64,000 nt of DNA from NCBI GenBank assembly GCA_039000515.1, contig JBCFYV010002255.1, positions 16,826,890 to 16,890,889 on the forward strand. Reading direction: 5' to 3'. The notes under the pieces were generated by a model. That model saw nothing but the letters and a program-made list of their open reading frames with translations, was not told the DNA's origin and made no database searches. The DNA is from Timema cristinae. Taxonomy: Eukaryota > Arthropoda > Insecta > Phasmatodea > Timematidae. The first letter of the stretch is position 1; every line of letters starts with the position of its first letter. The position numbers and the translations under genes were made by a program. This document shows, piece after piece, positions 22,457 to 33,559 of the stretch.

Positions 22457-23004
22457 CTGTAAATTATATTCAAAATGTCAGGGATCAAATTTTTGTTTGA
22501 AAAAAAACAAAAACAAAAAAACTTATCAAAATAATCTCCAGGCCTAAAAAATCATAACAGCACATAGCCAGCTAAAACATTACTTTTATTATGCTTGTAG
22601 CAGATTGAAAATAAAAAGTACAACAAATATAGAAAAATAACTCCCCCCAAAACAACACAAATAAATATAGTCTACTCTTGCTTTAAAACTAACCTTAAAC
22701 ACATTAAAATAACTTATGACTCATCAACAAGCATTCACACTCACTTGTTGGAAAGCCAACATAACCTCAATTTCATTTGTAATAAATATTCCATAAATTG
22801 ACATCTTCTTGTTTAGAGGCAGCCCCCTATCCAAAAATGAGGTACTCTTACCTCCCAAAAAGGTGTTGTAAATTTGTTTGTAATCAGAACCTAGTACCCC
22901 ATAGGCACAACGCTATAAAAGGGAAATACATTCCCGAGCCAACCAAAAAACCAACATACAAAACATACAATTTTGGGATAAATAACAAAGTAGCCTATTA
23001 CCAG

Positions 23005-23245
23005 CTTTGAAGGTCGATTAGTCTTAGATGACATTCTTGCAATAGAGTGAACTGCCAATCATGGAGAGATTTGGGTTTGAATCCTGGTCAGGTGTATTGA
23101 GGATGGTTTTCCACTCTCCTTCTGTGCAAATGTGGGTAGCCTACACTATGTTTAAAATTAACCTTACTCATCCCTAACACATGAGCATAGTTAGAACATT
23201 AGTCTGGATGGGTTGTAAGACGCCGTGCTAAATATATATATATTT
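23005..23245 (+). mobile_element. SINE-1 copy
   Basis: B box TTGGGTTTGAATCCTGGTCA, body GAGGATGGTTTTCCACTCTC, tail AAGACGCCGTGCTAAATATA. Confidence 0.65.
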
Positions 23246-24780
23246 TTTTGAATGATGGTGCTATCCTGAATGTTTGACATGGTTGTCAATGTCAAGTTAA
23301 GATGGATACAAAAGGACGTGGTAGAAGCTATTATCATCGATAAAAACACTAAAACTGGGTCTATGCTGGGATATCTGTTACTGCTGAATGGGAACAACGG
23401 GTTGGCTGCATGGCCCCACATGGATGTAAGAATACCACAAATATCGTCGTATTGTCATAAAACTACTACTGTTCTTATTGTGGGAATTCAATGGCAATAT
23501 GTAAGTTGGGTATCCATAATTCAGAGCCTCATATGTCGAGGACACACTTTATTTTATTATTTTTACTATTATTATTAATTCCTATTGGTCAAAATAACGT
23601 TTTCATACATTTTAAAATTAACTGCCCCTTTTGAAGTAGAATATAAACCCAACATGTCTTATAACTGCCCCAGTTATGACAAGAATGTGCAATTGATTGT
23701 AGAGGAGCCATTAATTAAGATTTTAATATTCATCTGTTAGTAAATAGAAATGTTATGTAAATTAATGATAATTAAAGAATCATTAGATAATAATGAATAC
23801 CTATAGCCTAAGAGCAGACATTTAATAAGAACCAAGATATTTCAAAACAAAACAAATAAAATGTGTAACATAAAAAAAAGTATAGCCTATATACATTTAT
23901 AAAATTGGGCTCAAATGTTAGAGAAAGAACTATTTGGGTCATGAAAGTGAAAATAATACTGAAAAGGTAACAAAAACTTAAGATAAAATATGGCTAGTTT
24001 GGAGAAGAATTTGACTGTCAGTGCCATAGGTAAGTTCCCGCTGTAATTCAATGTTTATTAGGGTCATAAAACATTTTAATCACCTTACCAATGTTACTGT
24101 GATGATTTTATTCAGCATTTAAAAAATGTCTCCATGAGTAAAATAAACAACCCAATAAGAGCAATAGGTTAATTTAATTAAGTAGTAGGGGCCTAATAAA
24201 GCATATAATTACATGTTAATTCAATAAAGTTTGTGGTTGACTGAAATAACAAGTGACTCAAAATTCAAGATGAGTATATATCCAAAAATAATTATACCCG
24301 TTTAAAAGAACATGAAATTTCACATATTTAATTTTAATTTCCAGTACACTTGTACAAAAGCCCAACAGTATGAAAGTTCCAGGTTTGCAAAATATAAAAC
24401 TAGATAAAAATATAAAATAAATTACTTTTTTTCTGTAGGTATTATTTATAAAGTTAGATACTGTCATACAAACCTTACACCCCTGGTTGCACAGGAATTT
24501 TAATATTGATTCATAGCTGTCAATTCTGTTCCTGTATATGACAAAATAAAAAGGAGAAAATAGCTCACTCCTTGAAGGTTTAGAAACAGGACAAAAATTC
24601 AAATCAACAATGTGTTGGAAAAGACCAAAGTTTACCACAACAACTAGACATTATTTTTATCCCCCTGTGAAATGTTTCTGGATATAACAGTTTGTTTGTT
24701 TTTAACCACACACACACTCACACACAAAACTATTCACTTACTACTCACAGCCTTGCAACAAAGTAGTAGCTAGTGGTTTG
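23246..24780. other. non-coding, no family recognised
   Basis: AT-rich sequence upstream of TMEM181. An open frame on the minus strand at 24638-24258 has no recognisable domain and random-looking composition, so I do not call a gene. Confidence 0.4.
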
Positions 24781-24821
24781 GAAATGGAAGGTTTGAGAGG
24801 GGGAAAGGAGGGGAGTTTGGT

Positions 24822-24835
24822 GTTGCCATGGTAAC
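24822..24835. promoter_or_regulatory. palindromic X-box (RFX-type site)
   Basis: GTTGCCATGGTAAC fits the X-box consensus GTNRCC-N2-RGYAAC in full and is a perfect palindrome around the central AT. It lies about 2.4 kb upstream of the first recognised TMEM181 exon, in a locally GC-richer stretch. A role in transcription of TMEM181 is inference. Confidence 0.45.
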
Positions 24836-25424
24836 CATGTATTGATCCCAGGGTGAACCCATTAACTATCTCTCTTTCTCTTGTCAATGATGTGACTGTT
24901 TTTAAAACACCTTGATGGGTTAATTTTATTTGGAATAACCAAATATGCTACATAAGTATTGATTTATTTAACTTGTTTGCCTAAATATTTTGAAAATTAT
25001 AGATCCTTTTCATATAAGTAGGAAAATAGTTAATTTCAAGCTTTAACTAATATTATTATTGTATGTGTGTATAAGGAAGGGGGTGGGGTAAGGAAAGGTT
25101 GTTAACCTTGTAAAACAGTGGTTATAAAAGTACAACTTACAAACTAGTTGAAGCCACAGTATTAAATAATAAAATACAAGACACCTTGTCATGGCACCTA
25201 GATAATATTAATTAGACAATAGGACAAACATTACACAAATATTTAATACTTTAGTCAGCACCATCTGGATTCAAACCAGTGTCTTCTAGACTCAGCAACA
25301 GAGGCAAGAAAGTGAATTTTATTTACAAAGAAACGTCTTTTAAATTAATAACAAATTATTAGGCCTCATACAAGCTCCATAAAAAAAATGTTAGTACATA
25401 GCATTTATGGAAGTGATGGCAGAT

Positions 25425-25585
25425 AAATTGGTCCTAAAGTGGTTTTATGGTGATGAGGAGGCCCAGGTTCAAATCCTAGCTGGGTGTACTGAAATTTGTT
25501 TTTCCTAAATGGTTTCACAATTATTGCATCTTCTCTAAATTCTATTTTGATCCTTACCTAACATCAGCATCAGTAATTAGGATTG
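25425..25585 (+). mobile_element. SINE-1 copy, 3'-truncated
   Basis: B box AGGTTCAAATCCTAGCTGGG, then TTTTTCCTAAATGGTTTCAC. Confidence 0.55.
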
Positions 25586-26589
25586 CCAATTTGTTTCAAA
25601 TCTGATTAAAGGACAAATAATGCCAAAGGCGCAGTAAGAACATGTGACGTTTCCCTGTTTAATTATTTTTCATAAAAAGTAACTGTTGTTATTAAATGTT
25701 CATTATATTAGTGTAAACATTATTATGAAGGTTCCAACATGTCTTTATTCTGGTACAGGGGTTCCTTCATTCTAAAAAGTTTGGGAACACTTGCACTAAT
25801 TTATTACAGTGAAATTTAAGTACAGTCCTATAAAGATATTTTGGCGATGTAATATTTTGTTTTGGAATTATAATTAGTAAACTTTACAATACTATCTTCT
25901 GTCAAATCCACTTTATCTCGAATCTGAATCCACACCTTACCTACAAATCCCAGATATGAATCTTAGAATAAATGATAAGTTCTACCACATTTTAATAATT
26001 TTTCAATGTTCAATGAACAGATTATTTTTAAACTAGTTTTCAGTTCACAACCTGCCAAGATTTCAATTAAATTTTCTTGAGGCACTATAATAGTTGAGAA
26101 AAGAAATTTATAAATGCTCAGAAACCAAATGGGTTTATAACATTGCAGGCTGGGGTTGTCTGGCAGTAGGAGAACAAACAAGGGAGGAGGAAAATACAAA
26201 TGAAAATACAATTTGTGTTGTACTCCCCCTATTAAATTAAACAAAATTGGTAGAGCCATTATCGAAAAATGGGGATTTAAAAAAAAACAAAAAACACTCA
26301 ATAGTAAGCTATCCTACCTTTAAATTAACTGATGAACAAAATTCATCAAATGGTTTCAAATGTGTGAGCAGGGACATATAGACAGACAGACAGACATGGA
26401 ACAGAGAGTTGTAAAATCTGTGTCTTTTTGGTTTTGGGTGCACCCAAACAGTAATAATTCATCATACTTTCAAGGTTGAACATTTTCTCAATTACTATAC
26501 TTTCTTTTAAGATGAGAAAATAAAAATAAATTGTTTGCATATTAAACCCCCTAGTTCAAAGCATATCACTTTCTCAATATACTGAAAAA
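25586..26589. other. non-coding, nothing recognised
   Basis: No repeat family or exon identified. Confidence 0.4.
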
Positions 26590-26841
26590 CAGTGGGTGTG
26601 GCATGTCGTGAAATGTTGCCAGGTTAAGCAGAATTAGTTTGAACCGTTCCGGTGAATTGCTTATACCCCTCAGTATAACACTCATTCATCAGGTATTGAG
26701 GAGAATATATTCACGTGTGAGGCATGCAGAGCATATCATATGTATGATAGGTCAAATAGGGCCCCGAGTGGGTGAGAACATATCACAGGTACAGTTTTAA
26801 CAAGGTATGCTTCCCTTGCAACATTCCACGACACACCACTG
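26590..26841. mobile_element. hAT-like MITE
   Basis: 252 bases. Left end CAGTGGGTGTGGCATGTCGT, then GAAATGTTGCC; right end reverse complement CAGTGGTGTGTCGTGGAATG, then TTGCAAGGG. The 8 bases outside are CTGAAAAA and CCGAGAAA (6 of 8 alike). CAGTG ends and 8-base target copies suit the hAT superfamily. Confidence 0.6.
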
Positions 26842-27274
26842 CCGAGAAACATAGTTTAAATAACCTGCATCAGGGATACTTTGGTCAAGCATGATACTCT
26901 TGTGTGATATGTGAGATGGAAAATTATGAATTATTTTGTTTTGAAAAAAAAAAAAGTCGGCTATTTAAATGAAACAAATGCAATCAAAATATCACCAAAT
27001 TAAAATTTTCCACTTCAGTTTAATTTTGCCTATGGACATTAACATCAGAAACATGAAATAAGTTATAATAAAGTAATAATAGCAGTAAGAGTTATCTTCT
27101 CATATTCACAAATATCTATTTATTTGTTTGAGGTATTTAACATGCACTTTTCAAATTAACTAGTTGTAGGAGTGAAAGCAAAAAGATCTACCAATTTTGC
27201 CAGGAAAGGTATTTTCACATGCCTTCTAGGGTTCTTTTACATGCCACTATCAACACAGGACTGACCTGACAAAT

Positions 27275-27425
27275 TTACTTCCTTCCCCCCTCACCCCCAA
27301 ATGAAGTTGTGCTACAGATTTTTATCACTCAATAAAAGTCTGTCAACAACTCCGGCTGGGTTTGAATCCATGTACATTAAGTCCTGAGGAGAGCATTTTA
27401 CCCCAAGACCACCGAGGTCAACCAC
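27275..27425 (-). mobile_element. tRNA-derived SINE fragment
   Basis: Minus strand: A-box-like TCGGTGGTCTTGGGGTAAAA and B-box-like TGGATTCAAACCCAGCCGG about 30 bases later. The family is not certain. Confidence 0.45.
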
Positions 27426-28439
27426 CCATTCACTTTGTATAGACTACAGCCTTTGGTGGTTGAATGTCAGCAACGTCAGGTTTGGTGTAGAAGCCTTTAC
27501 GAATATATCAGCTTTTCCTGAGATTCAATGATCGGAAATATTTACGAGAAATTTTTATTTTTAACTGTCTTGCAACCTTTACCCGATAGCAGACCATTCA
27601 CCTTAATACACTAGTAGGACCTACCTACCTGTAACTTGTTGAAGCAAGAAAGTTTCTAATGAAAGTGTTTATAAAGCAGTAAAGACAATGCGTATAACCC
27701 GAACGGGTAGTAAGACGCGTGCTAATAATAATAATAGTAAAGACAGCATATTTATATAACTTGGTTTAATATGCACATTCTACAGTCCAATTTTCATAGG
27801 AAGAGTCTTATCTAACAGCTGGAAACAATATTAAATCTACTTACAAATCAAGTCATTTGATCTGTCATGTTTGATAAATATTATTAATAAAATAACAATA
27901 ATGTAGTGAAATTTTTATGAATATCGGCTCGAAATGTACTTGTGGAATAAAGTATAGTTGACTTAGCCTGTCAATATTGTACTATCTTAATTTATTTCAC
28001 TTTTTACTCTTTAATAAAGAGAAAAAATATTGACTACGTGAAAATTTTTGTTCTCGAGATGTTTATGAATCTTTGCGTTTTATATGCCCTATAGCCCTAT
28101 GACTATCTTGTCTGGCCTCGGGCTGTTGTTTTTGAATTTTTTTGAAACTCTCGAATAATGTTAGGTCATTTAAAAAAAATTGGCATGACCATTTTGTTTA
28201 AAACATATATCTGGGAAGTCCTTACATGATAGTATAATAAAGATCATTTGAGGTTAGTTTATGGATTACTTATCTTTGAAAACTCAGTCTCAAACTACAG
28301 TAGGCCTATATTAGATTATTTTAGAAAGAAAATTCTGTCATACCATTCACTTTCTTGTGCTCCCATGTAAAGATCACACACTGTTTGAGAACCACTACCC
28401 TAGGTGATGCCTAACCTAGCTCAGCCCCTTCACCTAAGT

Positions 28440-29045
28440 ACTTACTTGGTAGGCCGCAAATAACCATTATGGGCGGACAATTTTAATCTTGATCGGTGAC
28501 CAAAAGATTGATCAAATCATGGTCAGGTGTACACACAGGGAATTTTCTTAAATTTTCCAACTCAGATGCAGGTACATTTCCTCTAAAATACAACCTTACT
28601 CATACCTACCCCATTGGTGTAGCTCAGGATGTCTACTGAGTTGGAGAAACAAAAATTAGTGACCTTTTTTGACCACAAAATTTCTTCGGTAAATGGTCAA
28701 ACATTATTTAATACATATATAGGCATAATAAACTTACACACAAAATTAAACTTTACCAGATGGCGAATGTTAACCTTATCCTTGGTATCACGGTAATAAC
28801 AACCAGGCAACTTGCGGCTAGCGCATGGCATCATGGGTAATTGATGGCGCAACTTTCGATGAGTTCGCATTGTTACGATGTACAGGAGATTCAAACAAAA
28901 ATATTTTTATGACTTTATGACTTAAAATATTGAAAATTTGTGACGTTTCAGGGACTTGAGTGACCTTTTTTCTTTTGCAATTAGTGACTTTTGTGACCCA
29001 GTAGACACCCTGTAATTAATATAGGTATATAACCCAAACAAACAC
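28440..29045 (+). mobile_element. SINE-1 copy interrupted by a MITE
   Basis: 28440-28624 carries a diverged SINE-1 head and body up to the part CCCATTGGTGTAG; 29013-29045 resumes with TAATTAATATAGGTATATAA then CCC, the SINE-1 3' part. The MITE at 28625-29012 sits between. Confidence 0.5.
28625..29012. mobile_element. hAT-like MITE inside a SINE
   Basis: Left end CAGGATGTCTACTGAGTTGG, right end reverse complement CAGGGTGTCTACTGGGTCAC; both arms continue with AAA..TTAGTGACC or GTCACTAATTGC. CAGGGTGTCTAC ends are typical of hAT elements. The GC-rich centre is not a host exon. Confidence 0.6.
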
Positions 29046-29404
29046 TATGTGATGACTGGATGGAAACAAAAACAAAAAACATATGCTCACACACAGAGTA
29101 GCACCTCCAAAACTTTTATTTGGTGTGGGTGTGAGGGGCGGGGGCAGGGATACATTTTATGTATCAATTATATTATAGGTTTAGTATGCAAGCCATTTCT
29201 TCTTAAAAAAATAAAATAAATAGTTTTACAAAAATAGCACAAGGTAAGGATAACAAAATGTGCGACTATAAGATACACAATTTTGATCACTCTCATATCA
29301 AGTCAATATTGGACGATGCTGAAAATTGTTAAAAGGTGAATATATAAATTAAGATTTGAGCCAATTAAATCAAAGATTATGAAATTATTTATAATTATTT
29401 TTCC

Positions 29405-29650
29405 TTAGCTTAAGTCAGTCAGTAGCGTGTCTGTATACTGAGCTAAGGGTTCTGGGTTTGATTGAACAATGGTCGAACAATTTAGCATCAGTTAATTGTG
29501 GGTTAACCCCTTCGCAGTGATGAATTAACGACCGGGGACTGGATGTTGTGCCTGTCTTAATTTTGATTATAAGGCATATGAAGCCAAGACATGCCTAGCA
29601 AGCTGGTAGTGGAAAATATATGGCTTGAATAAAAAACTGACTCAGGCTGG
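29405..29650 (+). mobile_element. SINE-3 copy with LINE-like tail
   Basis: CTGAGCTAAGGGTTCTGGGT head part, GATGAATTAACGACCGGGGA, TGGATGTTGTGCCTGTC, and a tail GGCTTGAATAAAAAACTGAC TCAGGCTGGAAACAG that resembles the 3' end of LINE-A. Confidence 0.65.
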
Positions 29651-29939
29651 AAACAGTAATGAATGTAAAGCTCAAGCTTAGTTACTTTGTTCCTCAATAT
29701 TGACTGCTTTCACTTGAAATTGTTTCGATGCATGCTCGTGCCATCTTCAAGAAATATGGTTTTTTTTTTCATGATTCTTTTAAATCTTATCAAATTTAAA
29801 TGCATTATATTTTTCTTAACTATTCTTATCATCCTTATTAAAATACTAAAAATGTTCTTCAAAAATTAGTGCTTTAGTTTCTAAGAGATTAATGGTATTT
29901 TGTAGTAAAGCACTAGGTTAAGTCATGGTTTAAATTATG

Positions 29940-30490
29940 AGGGATATTCAACACACTTACCTTAGTGATACTGAAGTAGTTTTTTCATTAGATAAAGAAA
30001 AATTAAAGACATTTAAAAAAATTAGCTTCCACTACTATTGGTAGCTTCTTTAGGTTAAGAGAATAAACTGGTGTTTTATTTTGGACTGCAAGGTTGACTG
30101 TCAACAGCTGATTGTTTTTCCAGTAAAAGATTATGCCTTCATTGAATTTATTGCAAAAACTTTGACTAGATAGAAAAACTAAAGTCATTGTATTATAATA
30201 TAATGTGACATCTAAATGATTACAAATGATTAGTAAGTATGTTGGTAGGAAATATAAAGTTCATTTTAAGGTTAAGTTTAAGAATTTTGCTTTTCAGTTA
30301 GGATTACACTGCATAGATAGCAGCACCTTTAATAGATAGATGGGATATCCAATCACATCTATCTTGGTGCTAATGGAGTACACTAGTGATCTATCTAAAC
30401 AATTTCTACTTTAGTTTCACCAAGGTAAGTGCGATGGCTATCTTTCCTAATTTTAACCATGATTTAGCATAGTGGTCTATTTCAAATAAC
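29940..30490. mobile_element. Penelope-like derivative without coding sequence
   Basis: 29940-30340 matches the 3' non-coding part of the Penelope copy at 18110-18430 (TAGTGATACTGAAGTAG, GACTGTCAACAGCTGATTG), and 30360-30490 matches its other flank at 19430-19540. The outer 65-base ends are inverted copies of each other. Confidence 0.6.
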
Positions 30491-30491
30491 C

Positions 30492-31144
30492 TTAAGGTGG
30501 GGCAGAAGGGAGAGCAAGTGTTTTTACAGTTTTTATAGAATTGATATTTTTTGGCCAAAATAAATCAAATATTTCTCCAATAGCAACATAGAGTTTAGTT
30601 TTCTGCACATGCTAATATCAACAGATGGTGACCTGGTGGTCTAGGGGTAAGGTGTCAGACTTCTATGCTGGCGGCCGGGGTTCAATCCTCGGTCCCGGCA
30701 AAGATTTATCTGATTACCAAACCCTTCCTTCACCTCTGACAAGACATCTTGTGAATGTGGGGAATGCCAGGCCTCCACCGTGGTTCGGATTCCACGTTAA
30801 ACTGTAGGTCCTTCATTTCATCTCACAATCACTCTCCCTACCATTACACATTAGCGTAAGTGCGTATAACCCGAATGGGTAGTAAGACGCGGTGCTAATA
30901 TAATAATAATAATAATATAATAATAATATCAACAGATCTTGGATATCTGTCAAGGGTGCTCTGGAATTTTGCCAAAACCTTTTCTCTTTATTTAAAATGT
31001 TTTGACAAAATTCCAGGACATCCTTGCCATATTTCAAGATCTGTGCAGAATACTAAACTCTTATGTTGCTACTGGAGAAATATTTGATTTATTTTGACCA
31101 AAAAAATTGTAAAATTACTTGCACTCCCTTCTGCTGCACCTTAA
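30492..31144. mobile_element. TTAA-flanked foldback element, split by a SINE
   Basis: Left arm from TTAAGGTGGGGCAGAAGGGA, right arm ending CTGCTGCACCTTAA. The arms are inverted copies (GTTTTTACAGTTTTTATAG; TTTCTCCAATAGCAACATAG). The SINE-2 at 30626-30915 interrupts it. The same element, uninterrupted, lies at 44801-45159. Confidence 0.75.
30626..30915 (+). mobile_element. SINE-2, intact copy with target-site duplication
   Basis: tRNA-like head with ACCTGGTGGTCTAGGGGTAA (A box) and CCGGGGTTCAATCCTCGGTC (B box), body GTGGGGAATGCCAGGCCTCC and TTCGGATTCCACGTTAAACT, tail GCGTATAACCCGAATGGGTA, GTAAGACGCGGTGCTA and TAA repeats. TAATATCAACAGAT is present on both sides as a 14-base target duplication. 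Confidence 0.85.
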
Positions 31145-31360
31145 AAAGATTGATAGAAAAACCTAGCAGTTGTTTTATGTAGAAGTTCATCTATGGTTGA
31201 TATGGATTTGGTGGTTTGGTTCCCTGTAAATGGTTGCATATTTTTTATGAGTAATTTATGCACCTTAGTTGTTTCAACAAATGGCAATAAAAGTTATTTT
31301 GAACAAATAAATTGATTGAAATAAAAAAATGGAAATAGTTGAGTGTATGAAATTGTGATA

Positions 31361-31560
31361 GGGTGCAATGAGGTGGACTAGATTGAACTAGCTCAAGAAA
31401 AGGAAAGGGTGTAATAAGGTGGACTGGATAGAACTAGCTCTAGATAGGTATAGGGTGTAATGAGGTGGACTAAATAGAACAAACTCTAGATAGAGATAAG
31501 TGACATAGTTTTGTTAAGTGTGGTAATGAACTTTTGAGTTCGTAATTCCATAGAGTAGTT
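31361..31560 (+). repeat. 46-base tandem repeat made from LINE-B
   Basis: Three copies start at 31361, 31407 and 31453 (GGGTGTAATGAGGTGGACTG, GATAGAACTAGCTC), spaced exactly 46 bases. The unit is the DNA for the LINE-B C-terminal motif [11 protein letters not shown]. The downstream part TGAACTTTTGAGTTCGTAAT is the normal LINE-B end. Confidence 0.7.
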
Positions 31561-31739
31561 AATAGGAATTAATAGACAATAATAATATGTGCAATTAAAG
31601 AAATGATGTGTGTTTGTGTGTGTATATATACATATATATGATAGGTGGGACGTTGTTAGCAAATACAACACAGCCACAATATATTATATATATATCTTTA
31701 ATGAAAACCTCTTTTCACTTTCTAAGAAAAGTTTGGTGG

Positions 31740-33170
31740 GAGCTGCAGAGGAGGTATGTGGGAAGACAAGTGAAAAAAGGAAGTGAAAGGAGACACAAAG
31801 GAGAAGGAAGTATTGAAGAAGAAGAATGCATTCAGAAGGCCTTTTAAGAATAGGAATGAGGAAACAAAGGAAGAAAAGAGCAAAACGAGTTGTACAGAAA
31901 ACCAGGAAAGATTGGATGAAAAAATAGACAGAAATGCTGAAAAAGGGCTTGTGGAAGGAATTAAGGTGTTAAATAGACATATAAGAAGGAGGAGAGATTA
32001 AGACAATTAAAAAAGGAAAACTTTATATTTTGAGAAAACGTTCATCTCGGAAAAGAAGGAAATGGGGTCCTACACAGGTTATACAGGAGAAAAAAGTGCC
32101 AGAAGATTGGAAGAATGAAGTTATAGTACCGATTTTAAAATAAGGAGGCAGGAAGAGATGTACAAAACATAGCGGAATAACGCTGATGTGCCACTTAACA
32201 AAAATATCTAAGATACTGGAAAAAAGAATAGGAAAGAAAATGAAAGGAAGGTGGATAGAGGAACAGCATGAATATAGGGACTAGAGGTCTACAATAGACT
32301 TCTTTGGTATGGGACAGCTGGGTACAAATTTGGGAATGACTTGGTAATGGTATTTAAGTGTGTGGAGAAGGCATATGAGTGCAGAACATGTATGGGGATA
32401 TCATGAGTTGTGTTGAGACTGAGAAGGTATGCACGGAGTGGATCCAAATAAGATATGAAGTGAATCAGGGGGGTACTTTCTTACCACCTATCATTTGTAA
32501 TGGTTATCACAATGGTCATGAATTAGGTAAGTGGCAAGGAAACTCGGGGAAGGAGGAGGAAGTACAGGAACGGAAGGAGGAGGAAGTACAGGAACGAAAT
32601 GAGGAAACGAAAGAGTGTGGAATGAAATTTAGTATGACAAAGTGTAGAGTGATGGTAATAACAAGAAGATATGGCTTAGTAAGACTAAATAAAGTGGGAT
32701 GTAATAGACCTGAGAAGGGTATAGTGTGTAAAATACAACGGAGGTGTGATTGAGAGGATCTAATAAGAAGACAAGTGCCTTTGAAGTATAAGGAAATGCT
32801 ATATAGGGCTAACTTTGTACTTATTGTCACACATGCAGCAGAAACATATACATTGAATGTAATGGATACTAGGAAAGTGGAGATTATGGCAATTAAGTTA
32901 GTGAGGAGCATGCTAGCTGTCACAAAACAAAAGTGAGAATGAGATGGTATGGGCTTGTAATGTGGATGGAAAATAAGATGATGCCATGGTTAGTTATGGA
33001 GATGAAGTATGTAGGAGAAAAACTGCAAGAGATGGGAGAAGCAAATAACAGTAAATGTGTAAGCGAGAAGAGAATAATGGAGGCAATTAAAGGCAGGAGA
33101 ATGGTTTAAAGGTAGAGGCATTTTACTAAACTGACCCGGCCACAAACTGGAAACAGATGATGATGATGAT
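31740..33170 (+). mobile_element. LINE-A reverse transcriptase pseudogene
   Basis: Plus-strand fragments in order: VPEDWKNEVIVPILK, KHSGITLMCHLTKISKILEK, RIGKKMKGRWIEEQHEYRD, a decayed RT middle (VSEEH...), MRWYGLVMWMENKMM, MEMKYVGEKLQE, and the tail RHFTKLTRPQTGNR with CTGACCCGGCCACAAACTGG. This is the RT core and C-terminus of a non-LTR retrotransposon with many stops and frameshifts. A 24-27-base duplication (GGAGGAAGTACAGGAACG) occurs near 32553-32600. Confidence 0.75.
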
Positions 33171-33480
33171 GATCATCACCATCATCTGTTTCCAGTCTGT
33201 GGCCGGGTCAGTTTAATAAAAGGCCTCCATTATCCTCTATCCTTCCACCACTCGTCCTCCTTTAATTCCTTACCTTCTTCTTTTAACTGAACACATTCTG
33301 TTATGTACTCCTTTCATCGCTTTCTTGGCATTCCCTGAGGTCTTTTTCCCACATACTTCATTCTAATCATTTTCTTCGGCATCCTTTCTTTTTCCAACCC
33401 CATACCATTTTAGTCTTGATTCCTCTATTATTTCATTAACGCTTTATCCCCAACTCTTTCCTGGATAATGATAATCATGA
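33171..33480 (-). mobile_element. LINE-A 3' fragment, opposite strand
   Basis: Starts as the mirror of the previous element (CATCATCTGTTTCCAGTCTG, TGGCCGGGTCAGTTTAATAA) and continues with the standard LINE-A end on the minus strand. Confidence 0.7.
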
Positions 33481-33559
33481 TTACGTTATAATCCTGAGCC
33501 TTCTTCCAAATATGAGAAATATACATAATAATACAATGAAAATATCAATAAATAAAACT

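Noticed and set aside
24258..24638. 126-codon minus-strand frame upstream of TMEM181
   Set aside because: AT-driven composition with scattered Phe/Ile/Asn/Lys, no domain, no supporting splice sites that join TMEM181.
28697..28894. 65-codon minus-strand frame in a GC-rich island, possible first exon
   Set aside because: It lies wholly inside the CAGGGTGTC-ended MITE at 28625-29012 and has no protein similarity that I recognise.
30626..30700. tRNA gene (strong A and B boxes)
   Set aside because: No acceptor-stem pairing or tRNA 3' end, followed by a repeated body and TAA tail with a target duplication: a SINE.
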